A DNA stretch of 64,000 bases, from assembly GCF_030704535.1 (NCBI RefSeq), contig NC_081808.1, positions 22,261,501 to 22,325,500 on the forward strand, given 5' to 3'. The DNA comes from Vitis vinifera. Taxonomy: Eukaryota > Streptophyta > Magnoliopsida > Vitales > Vitaceae. The notes beneath the pieces were generated by a model. That model saw nothing but the letters and a program-made list of their open reading frames with translations. It did not search any database and was not told the DNA's origin. The number at the start of each line of letters is the position of its first letter. Position 1 is the stretch's first letter. Below are positions 20,922 to 33,241 of the stretch, one piece after another. The translations under genes and the position numbers were made by a program.

Positions 20922-23407
20922 ATGAGAGGTGGCAGGTGCTGTTTTGCAGTGGGGTCCAAGTCGTTTGAAATCTTAGTAGAGGTGTTTGGAGGGAAACTGA
21001 AAGGGAAAATCTTGGAGAGATGCAGAGGTGTGTCATGGTGGATCAGGTTTGGGGAAAGGAGTTTGTGTTGTTTGTTGGAAGGTGTGGAAGCTTGTTGTAG
21101 GGGTGAGGATGAAAAGTTGTGCAACAAAGGTTGGGTGGAAGATGGGAGGGAGTTCAGGCTGGAACTACGCTCAAATGGGGCAGGGAGACTCATTCTTTGC
21201 TCGGTTTGCTCTGTGGAGACTAAAAGGTTCACTTTGAGTTTCCCTGAAGGAAGAAGTCTCCCTGGGGGATGGTCTATCCTGGCCGAGAAGCTTCGCTTTC
21301 TCGGAGTAGTTTCCTATAAGGAAATGAAGCTTCCATCCCTAACTGCCTCAAGATCTTTGGAGATAGGTAGTAGTTCTGTGAATCCACTGAAGGGATCTAT
21401 TGTAGACTTGGTTAAGAAAGAGCATGGTTTGGTGAATGAAGCAATCTGGATTCAGATTGGGGAGGAGGAGGTTCAGCCTAGGACGGAGCATTTGAGTAGC
21501 TGTCTAGTAGGGAGATGGGGAGATTTTCTAGACCCAACTCCAGATTTGCTTGCGTTGAGGAGTTGGGTAGGTCATAATTGGTCTCTGAGAGGGGGAGTAG
21601 GGATTTTCTTGCTAGGGGGTGCCCTACTCTTGTTCGAGTTTGAGGAAGGCTCTGATGCAGAAATGGTGTTGTCAAGGGGTGTAAGAAGGTTTGAGGGAAC
21701 GGTTTTGCATTTGGATAGGTGAGCACGCCAAGGAAGTGTGGATGAGAGTGGTGGGGCTTCCTCTGCACTTGTGGGGTCCGGAGGTGTTAAAAAAGATTGG
21801 GGATAGTTGCGGGGGTTTTGTTGCAGTGGATGAAGACACAGCTCATCTCCGACACTTGCAATGGGCAAGAGTTTTAGTGACGTTGGATGGGAGAAGGATG
21901 CCTGGGATGTTGAAGGTGGTGGTGGGCCTGTCTTGCTTCTCCATTCAGTTGTGGTGGGAAGTACCACCATGGTTTTCTACTGAGGTTTCGAGCTGTGGGT
22001 TTTCTGGTCTAGAGGTTAGGGGTGAAGTTACGGGAGAGACACGCGCTGTTGAGAGCGTGAGGGTGCAGGTTCCTCTGCAGCAGTTGGAGGCAGATGCCGT
22101 GTCACTTTGTGATGGGGGGTCAGAGGGAAAGGGTTTGGTAGTAGTTGATGGTTCTGAAAAGGCTATGGTAGGCAGTGGGCTGCAGAAAGCTGTAGAGGGT
22201 AATGGTGATGGGAAGCTAGCTAATTGCAATCGGCGCTGCTTGGGTGGGGTGTCTTGTAAGGGAACCCGAAGTGGGGCTGCTGGTGGGCTGAAAAAGTTGG
22301 GCTTTCAGGGTTTGAAAGAGGCCCAAGTGGTTCAAGGATTCTCAAGTAAAGCGGCCCATCTTTGTAGTGGCCCATTGGAAGGGTCAAAAGTTTTAAAGTC
22401 TAAGGAGGCCTGCGGGGTGGGTCATCTTGCCAAGAAGGCCCATAGACTTCCTGCTCTTTGTGTGGCCCAAGGTGGAGGTGAGGGCTCTGTTAACGTGCAC
22501 TACAGATCTGATTCTAAGAATAGCCCATCGGAGGAGCCGACTCTTTTGGGGGCTTCTTTCTCCTCTAGAGGGCACTATTTCCAGAATCGTAAGCTCTCCC
22601 CGCCGGTGGAACTTCACACAAGCACCGACATGGCCCTTATGGAAGAAGCGGCGAGACATCCTGGTTCTTTTTCTTTCTCTGTTTCTCCCTTGGGGACACG
22701 AGCAGCTTCTTCTCCTTCTTTTTGTGGGACTGATCTTGGTTCGGAGGGATGTGGGGTGGTTTTTGCTGTTGATTCTCTGGGAGAGGATAACAGTCCCCTA
22801 AGGATGGTTTCGGAAAACGACTCTTCGTTGGAGTTTGAAGAGGCTGGGGTGATCCCGATTGAAGTTGCAGTGGGTGAGAAGGATAAGGAAGAAGGGTCAT
22901 GTCTTGGCTTGGCTTCAAGCGAAAAGGTGCCTATGGAGAATTGGTCCTCAAGCAACCTGGAAGCTTTCAGTGACTGGTTGGGCATGCCGACAGTGGACTT
23001 CGAGGCTGAGATCTTGGCGCTCCTCAGAAAAATGGAGGCTAGGAAAGAGGTAAGGGAGCGAGAGGATGGGAAGAGAAAGAACTCTTCTTCTTCAAAATCT
23101 GAAAGGGAATTAAAGAAACTGGGGTGTTTTATGCAAGGGATCAGAAGGTAAACGATGAGGGTGTGGATAGGGAGAGTGGGAAATCACAGCAGTGGGTGTG
23201 TAGGAGATGCATTTTTTTTCATCTTTTTGGATTGTTAGATGGGCTTCTGCTATGTTTGGGTCACAGTAACCAGTTTGATCGGCAGGCCTACAAGAAGGTC
23301 GTCTGGGGTATTTTTTTTGGCTGACCGGAAGGCGCTCTTTGTATATTTTGATGCCCCTCTTTCAAGCGCTTTTAATTTAATCACTCTTTTTACCTATTAA
23401 AAAAAAA
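20922..23407 (+). mobile_element. L1-type LINE with ORF1 only, ORF2 deleted
   Basis: ORF1 opens at ATG 20922 (RGGRCCFAVGSKSFE) and continues to 21722, then shifts by one frame to 21691-23151. The two halves overlap across a DUF4283-like nucleic-acid-binding region (LHLWGPEVLKKIGDSCGG), together about 740 codons, so one indel near 21700 breaks ORF1. After the ORF1 end at 23151 no endonuclease or reverse transcriptase follows; within 60 bp the sequence moves to an LINE-like 3' tail and poly A (23399-23407). The large LINE at 46.8-52.3 kb has about 3.6 kb of ORF2 at this place. The 5' end lies near 20890-20922; target duplications were not identified. Confidence 0.75.
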
Positions 23408-25592
23408 TGTAATTTTACTGTGCCTTCCCTTTTGGTGAGTTATTTAATTTGTCTAGTTTGTACGGATGGGCACATGTAGAAATAGGCATTGGCAGGAATT
23501 AATGTATGCAAAACTTTATTGTGCCTTTCGATTGCTTGACCTAAAAGGAAGAAAGAATGATCCGCGTGGGAAAGAACTCCCATAATTAGACTTAAGAGAT
23601 GGTTGAAAAATCATAACTTAATGACAACACGTGGATGAAAAGTGTGTTAAGGTATAATAAGTTCACATCTAGATGGTTGAAAAATCATAACTTAATGACA
23701 ACACGTGGATGAAAAGTGTGTTAAGGTATAATAAGTTCACATCTAATTTAGTTGTATGAGGTTTGGCTAAAAAACACATGTTTACCAAGTGTGGACTTAC
23801 CTTATTTAGATTTTGTGACTGGTAGGGATGGGATGACTTTAAGGTAGCAGCCGATAGTTTGTAAAGATGGTTGTTTGGATAGCAAGAAACCCATATGAAG
23901 TAAGGCTGGCAATTCATGTTGATGGGATGAACATGGGGTTAAAGTTTTAAGCATTTTATTACATAACTCAATCTAAACCTAACACAAATAATGATTCCAT
24001 AAAAAATATAAATTCAAGTACTACTTAATTATTAAAAGGGTAACATGTTATAGAACTCATTTAACACATTTAATAATTAGATCCTCATATTTAACTATAA
24101 GGTTAAGTTGGATCTTGTGAATATCTATATGATTAACGTCTCAATCAAACTTGTTTATAATGAATGAGATAATTCGGGTTAAATTCATGTTATGTAGGTT
24201 GATAAAAAAATTATTTATTTATTAAACGGGTTATGTAGATTGATACGAATTTGACTCAAATCCATTTATATTTAATTCAAACCCACGAACAATGTGTTAG
24301 GTTCGTGTTATCTTGACGAATCATATCAAACTTTATCATTTCTACTGTGAAAGTTGTGTATATGTTGATTGAAATGTTCTACGATAACTTGGGAAGGAAG
24401 GGATGCCCACATTCATTTAGGTTTGACATGAAAGTGAGGCAGTGGATGAGCAAAAAGTTGAAGAGAAGGGTTGCTAAATAAGTGATGACTTGTGCAGTAG
24501 GACTACTGCAGACACAGTTGAGGAGCAGAGGAAGATTTCATGAACCACTGTGAAACTGAAACCCACATGCGTCTGAACCTTCGAATCACCGTCACTGTTG
24601 TTGTTACTGTCGTGTCGCGACTGTCCCCGACTCGGCCCTCTCTGTTTTCATATTGGACTTAAGACGTAAGTTTTGTTGTCTTATCTTAAGTTATAATTTC
24701 CTAGTTACAATACAAAGTATGATTTGATTACACCTAGCTTTGCGTTCAAAACTATACCTAAACATTACGAATATTTTTTCTCAAATTTTTCAAAAACCAA
24801 ATATAGCCTTAATGATATTATTAATAAAAAGTTCAAAAATAAAATCTTTTATTTTAAATGGTTCATTATTTATTTAAATAATTTTCTTTTACCGTTTCTT
24901 TACACTTTTTTTTTTCTGTCATTCTTTTTATACCATTAAGACCTAAATTTTACATTCCTCTTTGTAAAATTTAAAAGAAAAGAATATTTATGAATACATT
25001 TATTTGAATTAAATTAAAATAGAAAAATTAAATTAAAATAGTAATAGTTAAATTTTAAGTAATACAATTATTTATTTAATTAAATATTAAATTTCATTTC
25101 CCAATAAAAGAAAATAATTAAATTTTATGAATTTAAGTAACTTTTGAGAAGTCAAAAACTCTTTTTTAAGTTTAATAACATCTTAAAGTTATGTATTAAA
25201 AAAGAACTAATATGAAAGTTAAGAAAATATTACTTCTTGTAAAAGCTTTATTTTGACTTATGTAAGGAGTTATTTTATATTTAATAAAAACTTTTATATG
25301 ATATTAGTATTATCTTTCAAAAATTGTTACCGTGACTTTGACTTCAACTTTCAATTAAAATCGTATTCAAATAGAGTTCTAAATTTTGTAAATCTAAATA
25401 CTTAAAATTATTTTAACTTAAATTATTAAGTAATATTAAATCAATAAGTTGGTTTATCACAATTATTTTTAATTTTAAGTTATAATATGTAATTTATCAA
25501 ATATATTTAATATGCTTAAAAACTTAATTTAAATAATTTTAATTTATAAAACATCCTCTAAATAATGCATCAATAATAAATACAAAATATGC
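23408..25592. other. AT-rich intergenic interval
   Basis: No gene is recognisable. It contains a 74-bp tandem duplication (listed separately) and long AT-rich low-complexity sequence, especially 24750-25590. Confidence 0.45.
23597..23745. repeat. 74-bp perfect tandem duplication
   Basis: The segment starting AGATGGTTGAAAAATCATAA at 23597 is repeated at 23671 and ends near 23745. The copies look identical, so the event is recent. The unit has no coding content. Confidence 0.9.
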
Positions 25593-26091
25593 TTAGGTGG
25601 CGTTTGTTTTTTTGGCTTAATTCTAAATAGAACTTTTTTTTAACTTAATACTAAATAATGCTTAATAGCATTAAGCATTAAGTTGTTTGTTTTTTTTAAA
25701 TTTTATTTCTATTAAGTATTAAGCTGTTTGTTTTTTTATATGTTGAAAACCAATATCTTAAATTTAAATTATTTCTAAAAAGTTCAAAATAATAAAATTG
25801 TTATAATAAATAATTTATCATTATCATTCTTACAAAAAATAATTAATATATTTATTTTTTATATAATTAAAATAAAATATTTAAACTTAATAATATGAAA
25901 AATAATGGATTGATAAAACTTAAATCAAATTAAAGAAAAAACATAACAATTCAAGTACATATTTTCAAATATCCGAAGACATCACATTTTATGCTAATAT
26001 CTAAACATTGCATTTCTTACAATGGTAAAAAGCTAAAAATGACAAGTTAACTAAACACTTGAAAGAGTTCATTTGCAATTTGGTTTCGGAA

Positions 26092-27452
26092 CTATTGCAT
26101 GAATTCTTGATCAGATGCTGCAAAAAAACTGCTTGTAGTTGAGTTTTGATTTTGATTTGCATTGTCACTTTCCAATTCCACTTCATTGTCATATTCAGAA
26201 AATAATCTATCCGCAACTGAGATTTGTCGAAGAAAATTGTGAATGGAGAAGCATGTCATGACAATTTTTGTTTGAGTAGTAAACAAATAAGGTGCCATTC
26301 TCTTCAATATTGGAAAACACGCCTTAACAACACCAAAAGCACGTTCAATGACATTTCTCAATCTTGCATGACATTGGTTGAATATCTCCTCTTTTCCTAC
26401 AGCTTTACCACCACTACGAAAATCACTCAACCAATAACGCACATTACGATATGGTGCCATAAAACCTCGAGTGTGTGTGTATGTTGCATCTACTAAATAA
26501 TATTTTTCTGAAAAAAAAAAGGATTGAGTTGATTATTATAATGAATAAATACAAATTATATTAAATAAAATGAAAATAAAATATTTACCTGATGGGGGCA
26601 TTGGAAAATTATGTTGTGGGTTACGGATAGTTTCTGTCAAGACTCTTGAATCATGAGTTGTTCCTTCCCATCCAACAACAACAAACCTAAATATCATGTC
26701 AAAATCACAAACTGCCATAACATTTTGAAAACATTCTCCTCTCCCACGACCTCGATAAGGTACTTGTTGATTAGTGGGAATACATGCATGAATAAGAGTT
26801 CCATCAATTGCACCAACAACATCCTACATGGTAATAATTCTTTAAAATATAAATAATTATTTTTATATGAGAATAATACAAATATGATATGAATAATTAG
26901 AAATAAAAAATAATATACCTTAAAAATTTGTCTTAGCCGACGATTGGAGATACCATTTGAACTATCATTGAATGATGGAGGAGTAATCATCTCTTTTGAG
27001 AAATTCACCATGGCCACTAAAACCTCATGGAAGTATTTGTGAATTGTTTGACTTGAGTGTTGGAATCTATTCTTAATCAATCAATTCCGAAGATTATGAC
27101 TAATAGTCATAAGAAACATGGCCATTTTCTCTTCAACATTCAAATGTTTACTGTCAACAAGCCATCCTTTTTCTCGAAACATGTGACATAGAGAAATAAA
27201 TCCATGTTTTTCCATCCGCATTAGTTCATAACATGTGCTAGATGAACCATTTAAAAGCTTTTGAATGAAAAGTGAACCTGTAAATGATGAAGTAGAGACT
27301 TGTTCCTTATCAATGGATGAGTCACTTAATAATTTGAGCAACAACATAACCAATCTTTTTTTAAAAACTCTTGTCACTTCTAACTTTGTGTCTTCATCTT
27401 CACTTGATGATGATGAACTTGAACTATTTGAGTGATGTGAAAGATTCTCCAT
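26092..27452 (-). pseudogene. Harbinger DDE transposase with one nonsense codon
   Basis: The transposase cuts and rejoins the element ends. Three exons fit on the minus strand: 27452-26919 (start MENLSHHSNSS), 26823-26589 and 26507-26092, with GT/AG introns. The catalytic triad is visible: Asp in VVGAIDGTLIHAC, Asp in GTTHDSRVLTE, and Glu in RNVIERAFGVVK. Exon 1 has a single in-frame TGA just after ISHNLRN (27081-27083), where the frame continues unbroken with LIKNRFQHSSQTI. In this family the position normally holds Arg, so a CGA to TGA change at a CpG is the simple explanation. Otherwise the frame is open to the C-terminal stop at 26092. Confidence 0.85.
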
Positions 27453-27704
27453 AAGAAAATCTATTATAAAAAAACAATAGTTATGAAATAAAGGCATAAC
27501 AATATAATCAAATAGTTATAACAATGTATGAGTAATAAATATCCAAAACAAATATCCATAAAATGTAGAGAGAAAGTCTTATAATTGGAAAAGTTTAAAT
27601 GTATCAAATATCCAAAACAAACAAACCAAATGTACCAAATTAAAATCATCATATAAGTCATATACCCTATGCATTCCACAAATCTAAAACAAATATTTAA
27701 AAAG

Positions 27705-28610
27705 TTATTTTCGCAAGCTTTGAATCCATCCCATTCGCTCTTCGTCACTTTCCATCTCCATCCACACCTCTTTGTACTATTTCTTCTTGCAAAATGCATT
27801 AATTGCTACATAGTATAATGGATCCTCATAAGTCAAGAGCCTCTTCAAAATCTTCATGCATTCTTTGACTAAGGGTCCTTTAAAATTCTCCAACACATTC
27901 ACTATTCTATTCATTTCTTCTTGAGTTTGCTCTTTCTTTCCTTTCTTCTGTTTTTTCTTAGAACCTTCTGCTTCATCATTAGTATTTCTTAGCAAATCCT
28001 CATCTTCTTCTAAACTAATTGAAGTTTTGCTAGGCATAGATGTAGAATGTGTTGATGATTCCTCAGCCCCAGAAGCTATCACTCCTTCAGAGCTCCAATT
28101 TTTAGACCCAGTAGCTAACACTCCTCCAAACAATGCCTCTAATTCTTCCACATTTGCTAATGGTTTAAAATGGAATTGTTTAGCTTCTGGATATTTCTAT
28201 TTTACAAGATAAACAACAAATTAGTTATGTATACATATATAAGACAATTATTTTTAAAATTCACTCAAATCCATAAAAAAAACTACCTGTAGATATTCTT
28301 CCCATTTTTCAGCTGGCCAATCAAAAGTTTTGGTTACAGAGTTGTAACCATGTCCTGTCATAGTCATCATTTTACTCCAAATGAGATATTGTCTTTTCAT
28401 GTAATCCCACCCATTCTTAAGTTGTTTTGAAGTATAACGTTTTCCAAGTAACTTCTCCAACTCTTCAGCAATTCGAGGCCAAGCACTAGACTTTAAACCT
28501 CCACCTGATCTAAAGCCTTTGTTTGCCTCTTGAAGACAAAGATCAATAAAGTGCTTTCTTTGGATGGGGTCAATCCAATTTGCCCTACTAATATCAACAT
28601 TTTGACTCAT
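27705..28610 (-). pseudogene. Harbinger Myb/SANT-like DNA-binding ORF, with stop near C-terminus
   Basis: This is the second protein typical of PIF/Harbinger elements; it helps bring the transposase to the element ends. Exon 1 is 28610-28287 (start MSQNVDISRANW). It holds the trihelix-like fold with conserved tryptophans in SSAWPRIAEEL, KNGWDYMKRQY and FDWPAEKWEEYL. Exon 2 is 28196-27705, with an acidic and lysine-rich linker (EEDEDLL, KKKQKKGKK) and a conserved C-terminal helix. An in-frame TAG at 27777-27779 precedes the expected last 23 or so residues (YKEVWMEMESDEERMGWIQ). The protein may therefore be shortened by one helix and could keep DNA binding. Confidence 0.8.
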
Positions 28611-28860
28611 TACTGTACAAAAAACCAACTAACATTAATGATTAATTTTCAATTTTCAATTAGAGACAATAAAATAAAATAAAATAAAAATCTTCATGAA
28701 TGTAAAGTTTGAGTATGAACAAAAGTCGGTTAAGGAGTTGAAACTATGGTCATAAGTGAAGCAAAGTCATTGGTTCAGCATGCACAACAAATAATAGATA
28801 TGACTAAACAGCTGAACAGTAGGAACAAGCTGAGTCCTTTGTGCCATCTGTTTGGAGTCA

Positions 28861-28896
28861 TGGGTCCTCAACCATTCCATTCTGGTTGAGGACCCA
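28861..28896. repeat. Perfect 14-bp hairpin
   Basis: TGGGTCCTCAACCA (28861-28874) is followed by an 8-nt spacer and its exact reverse complement (28883-28896). It lies directly after the word ATCTGTTTGGAGTCA, which also precedes the hairpin at 30085. Confidence 0.9.
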
Positions 28897-30084
28897 TTTG
28901 CAACGAGAAAAGGCTTATAATTAAAGGAGTATCAACTCGGTAAGACAAAAAAAAAAAAAAGCTATGCCAGTGCTTAATGGTTTGGAAGGTGAACAGAAGG
29001 TTCCTAGGACAGAGGTAGGGGAAAAAAACACTTGGATTGACATACAAACTGGGAAGATAACTCAAACTGATTACTCAGCATATTAGGGTGACGGAATCAA
29101 GAGACTATTTCTTATAGCTCAACGGTGGATGGTAGAACTGTGATAAGATTTTGGCCTAATGCACCCCCATGATAGAAACAATCTATGCACACGTAGGCAT
29201 GTAGTTTGGTCCAATAAAAGTACAAGACATACAATATAGAGACCTCAAACAAACAAATCAACTCCAACACAGGTTGCCCAGAACATCGTCTAATGAGCAT
29301 ACATGCTACTGAATCTAACAAAAATGGCAGTGCTATAAAAGCAGTGTCCTTGCCACAAAGAATAAGAGTATCCATCAGAATAAAATGCTCAACTCTAGTA
29401 ATAATTAGGATGAAAGACAATCATCAACCACTGGCATGTTGAGAGCAATTAATCATGTGGTTGATTTCAATTTTCCAAATTCATAGTCAACAAGTTGGTT
29501 GGATTTACCAAGAGGGACTGGATAGCATAATCTATTTAATCTTTGACTCTTCAGTTGCATGGTATGCAAGTTGGGTTGGTCTCTGTTACTACTATTTTTT
29601 TATTTTTTCCTGATAGGTGGTCTCTGGTAATGCTATATGTAATAAGATACAAGAGTACATCAGAAGTAGAATAGCAAAAACTCTACTGTGAGCTTTTTAA
29701 TTTTCCGGGTGAATCTAAAATTCAAATCAAAGTGAAAAGACAAAGGACCCTAAACTTAGAGTTGGGTGTATAACAGAATTCAGCATGGATGTGCTGTTTG
29801 CAAACTGTTTTTCTCCTGATAGGAGCTAGTTCCACTATAAATATTGATGAGGCTTAAAACTATAAAACTCACAGGTTGGAACATCTTTAAAATTACGTCT
29901 TGTGTGCATCTTCTGGTGGAAATTTAAGGTTCAAAAACAACAAAACATATCCATCTCAATTAAACCCTCAAATCCCTCAAAGAACTAACACATATTTGGT
30001 AAGGATTTTGTATTGCAAATGGTAATTAGCAATTTTAGCGACAAGGGTGCAGACGCTAGTCTTTATGTTATCTGTTTGGAGTCA

Positions 30085-30114
30085 TTTTTATGCATTTTTT
30101 TCAATGCATAAAAA
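30085..30114. repeat. Perfect 11-bp hairpin
   Basis: TTTTTATGCAT (30085-30095), an 8-nt spacer, then ATGCATAAAAA (30104-30114). The bases just before it repeat the leader of the hairpin at 28861. Confidence 0.85.
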
Positions 30115-30323
30115 TCAGCTCTATAAGAATGCATTACATGGCTCAGGAATTCAAATCCAAGACAAAGAACTAAAAAAATTGAAAACTACCACTAAAGAGA
30201 CGAGGGCTAAATCTTGAACTAAAGTAAGAAAATTGGATAACCTTTATAACACTTGTAAGAGTGGGAAAGAAGAAAGCCCACAAGTTGCAGACATCACTAA
30301 CCATCCTCTGCAGAAACCTCAAT

Positions 30324-30364
30324 AAAGAATAGGGAATACAAATAGATTGTATTCCCTATTCTTT
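30324..30364. repeat. Perfect 18-bp hairpin
   Basis: AAAGAATAGGGAATACAA (30324-30341), a 5-nt loop, then its exact reverse complement (30347-30364). It would fold stably on either strand. It is shorter than most plant microRNA precursors. Confidence 0.9.
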
Positions 30365-33241
30365 TTCTGTACGAAGTGGCAACCTTATTGTATTACATGT
30401 TTTTCTAGTGGTTTTCTTGGTGGATTTTTCTGTGTTTGAAGTATCTATTTGAGTAAGGTGCAAAAGGTGTGTGCAAACCAATGTACCAACCCAACCTGAT
30501 AAAAGTGAGTCAAGTCAGGTTTTTATCATAGATTGGTGGATTCTAAATAGAAAAATTAGATCCAAACTTAGGAGAGCCTGATTTTATGTTGATAGATAAA
30601 CCAATTCTAATGTTGAACACAACTCACTGAACCAAACCTAATCCAGTTGTTTTGGCCTTTTGGGCTTGATGCAGAAACTAGAAGCCAATTAATTTTTTTT
30701 TTAAACCCTCATGTGATATCAATGTGAATGAAAATCTTCAGGGAAACTCTTTTTCAGATGCAAAATTCCTATTATATTGAAGTGTCATGTGGAGTTTAAC
30801 TTGTGATCTTTATGTGGAGAAGAATGTTTTATAATGGAAGACAATCGCATTTATCATAAACTAACTGCTGAAATACCAATTGGGTAGCCAGTGGCGACAA
30901 TTAGAAACTCATATTAGAATCTTATGCTCTGGCTCTCAAATTCAAGGAACCATTGACTATCAACAGTGGTAGAATTGGATAACATGATAACACTTATGCA
31001 AGTGCCCATGACCCACCCTCAGTGCATCATTCAAATTAAAACATGACTAATCTCTTATGGAGAAAGTTCATTCAGCAGCTATATAGTTCATTATCAGGGT
31101 AAAATCCCTTCTTCCATTTTGTGGCAAGGGGATGCAACTCCAACGAATAATGGAGAGAAAGAATAATTAGTTACTGGATGATTAGAGGTATGCAACACTT
31201 GCATAGAAGGCATGATTCTAGAAACTTTCTGCATATTCTATTAAAGTCATGGACGATATCAGTACAAATGAAATTATAAAGGCCAAATACACTATGAAGC
31301 TCACAAACAAAATCCACAAAGAAATAGATGTAAATGCAAACAACCCAATAATACAACAAAATGGATGAAAGGAACTAAAACATCACTAGCCTATGAAACC
31401 GCATGACAGTTTACATGCATGTCACACAAACAATGCTCCAAAATATGTAGTCATGCAGGCTTTATTCTGTACCAGATTTAAGCCAAAGTGGAGAATCTTC
31501 TCAATGATAATAGTTGGATAAGAAACTCCTATAATTGTGAAGAACTTGTTGCTAGTAATCTCTCACAGATTGGGCTCACTTACCTTCTAATGAGTATGGT
31601 AGCTTTGTTACCCCACGGTTAATTCGACTCCTCCCATTCCCCTAATTTTCCCCTTAGAAGAGGTTTCAATCCCATGGACTAATTTCATGCACTATAACAG
31701 CATATTGTGTTCCCCTGAGTAAACTCAGATACAAAGTTTGAAAAGGTATGCTAACCTTAAATCAGCTAAAATCTTCTTAATCTCTTCCTCAAATAGCTAC
31801 AACCTGCATAACAGACCTCCCTTTAACTCAGTTTTAGGACACCAAATCTGATTTGTGAGTGTAGAGTGTAACTCCTAAAGCCAATACGACAAGCAATATT
31901 CACCATTTGAAAAGAAAAAAAAAATGTTGGTACAGAGATTGTTAGTTCCTATCATTAAATATCTATTTTTGAAGCATACAATGTAACAACATTTGCAGCC
32001 ATTTAACAGCAAAGATGCTAAGGCAAGTTCAAGCAAATGTACACGGGCCAGTTGAGTCTAAAAGTTTCTGGCTTATGAAGTACTTACAAAGATGGAATTA
32101 ATTTTACTTCAAAGTTAAGATAGAATCAATTCCGGCCCAACCTCAACAAAACAAATCCAACAACAGTGCATCACTGCAAACTTTACAAAGATGGAATAGA
32201 AACCATACCCATAAACAGGGCAGCTTATAACCCTGTTCGTTAAACCCATCTAACAGAATCCAAGAAACATTCCATAGATTATATATGAAAATATAGGCAC
32301 ATGCTATAAGAGTCTACAGTCTCACTGTAGCCAGATCATTAGAGAGTTTAAAAGGATGGATACCCATGGACCAAATCCAAAAATTCAGAAGTCGATCACA
32401 AGGACATGATGCATAAACAGAACCCAAGTAAAATTCAGCAAACAAAGCATCCACATTCCAATCAAAGAAATGGTGTAAGAGAGTCTGAACAACTAATTCA
32501 AAAGGGTTGCAAAAGATAGAAATTAAACTCCCAACTACCCATTGAATACTCCTGATTTGGTCTTGTTGAGACAAAAAAACCCAAATACCCGATACCCACA
32601 TTCTTTGTAATCTCAAACAAAATCAATAGCCTATAAATCTTTTCTTAAAAATGAACTCAAACAAAAGAAACACCCACACAGATCCTCTAACAGAGCCTAG
32701 AAATCCTAAAATTATCTTAGGACCTGCAACACGTGAACTTAAAAATCCTAAAAAGAGCACTTGCATATGTGAACCAGAATAGAGAATGAGAGTTTTAGAG
32801 AGAGAAGCACTGGGAAATGAGACTCGACTGCTCTATTAAAATCCGAAAATCTAAAATAAATTTGGGTTGAGGGTTACCCTCAATCAGATCAACAATGTTG
32901 ATTGAAAGTGAAGCGTCTTTCCAACTGTGTAGTCTCGGATGAAGAGCGATGGAGGAGGAGAATGAAGAAATTACCGCTTTGGGGACGAGGTGAGGGTTGA
33001 GGATGCCATTGCAGAAAGCTTTGAGGGGATGGGTGGGCTAAGGTCGGGCGTCGGGCTTTGAGGGGAGGTTTCAAAAATTGGCTTTTTCTATTTAGAAAAA
33101 GCCAAATATTTTTGCTTTTTTTATTTAGCCAAAAATTTTAAAAATTTAGTAATAAGTCATTAAAAATTAAAAAAACAAACAACCTAAATTCTAAAAAGAA
33201 ATTGCATTAAGTAAAAAGCCAAAAAAATAAACACCACCTTA

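Larger units (their letters stand above)
28640..32780. other. Unexplained cargo segment inside the Harbinger element
   Basis: More than 4 kb between the Myb-like ORF and the right-end leader contains no ORF with a recognisable domain. Three near-perfect hairpins lie here (28861-28896, 30085-30114, 30324-30364). Base composition is closer to plant intron or intergenic DNA than to the AT-rich ends. It could be a long leader intron, a captured host segment or a nested, decayed insertion. Confidence 0.5.
25593..33241 (-). mobile_element. PIF/Harbinger transposon, 7643 bp, with TTA target duplications
   Basis: The element runs from 25596 to 33238. Its ends read GGTGGCGTTTGTTTTTTTGG on the left and, on the opposite strand, GGTGGTGTTTATTTTTTTGG on the right, two mismatches in 20 bp. 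TTA lies directly outside both ends (25593-25595 and 33239-33241), the 3-bp target duplication of this superfamily. Inside, on the minus strand, are a Myb/SANT-like ORF and a DDE transposase. The right side (about 33070-32780) looks like a promoter and leader for minus-strand transcription. Some 4.6 kb between the leader and the Myb ORF has no known Harbinger component. Both ORFs carry one stop each, so this copy is probably not self-sufficient. Confidence 0.9.

Noticed and set aside
21945-22985. Several minus-strand frames opposite the LINE ORF1
   Set aside because: They mirror the GC-rich coding sense strand and have no domains of their own.
28842-30364. Helitron 3' ends, suggested by terminal-type hairpins
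   Set aside because: No CTRR follows the hairpins at the expected distance and no matching TC start was found.
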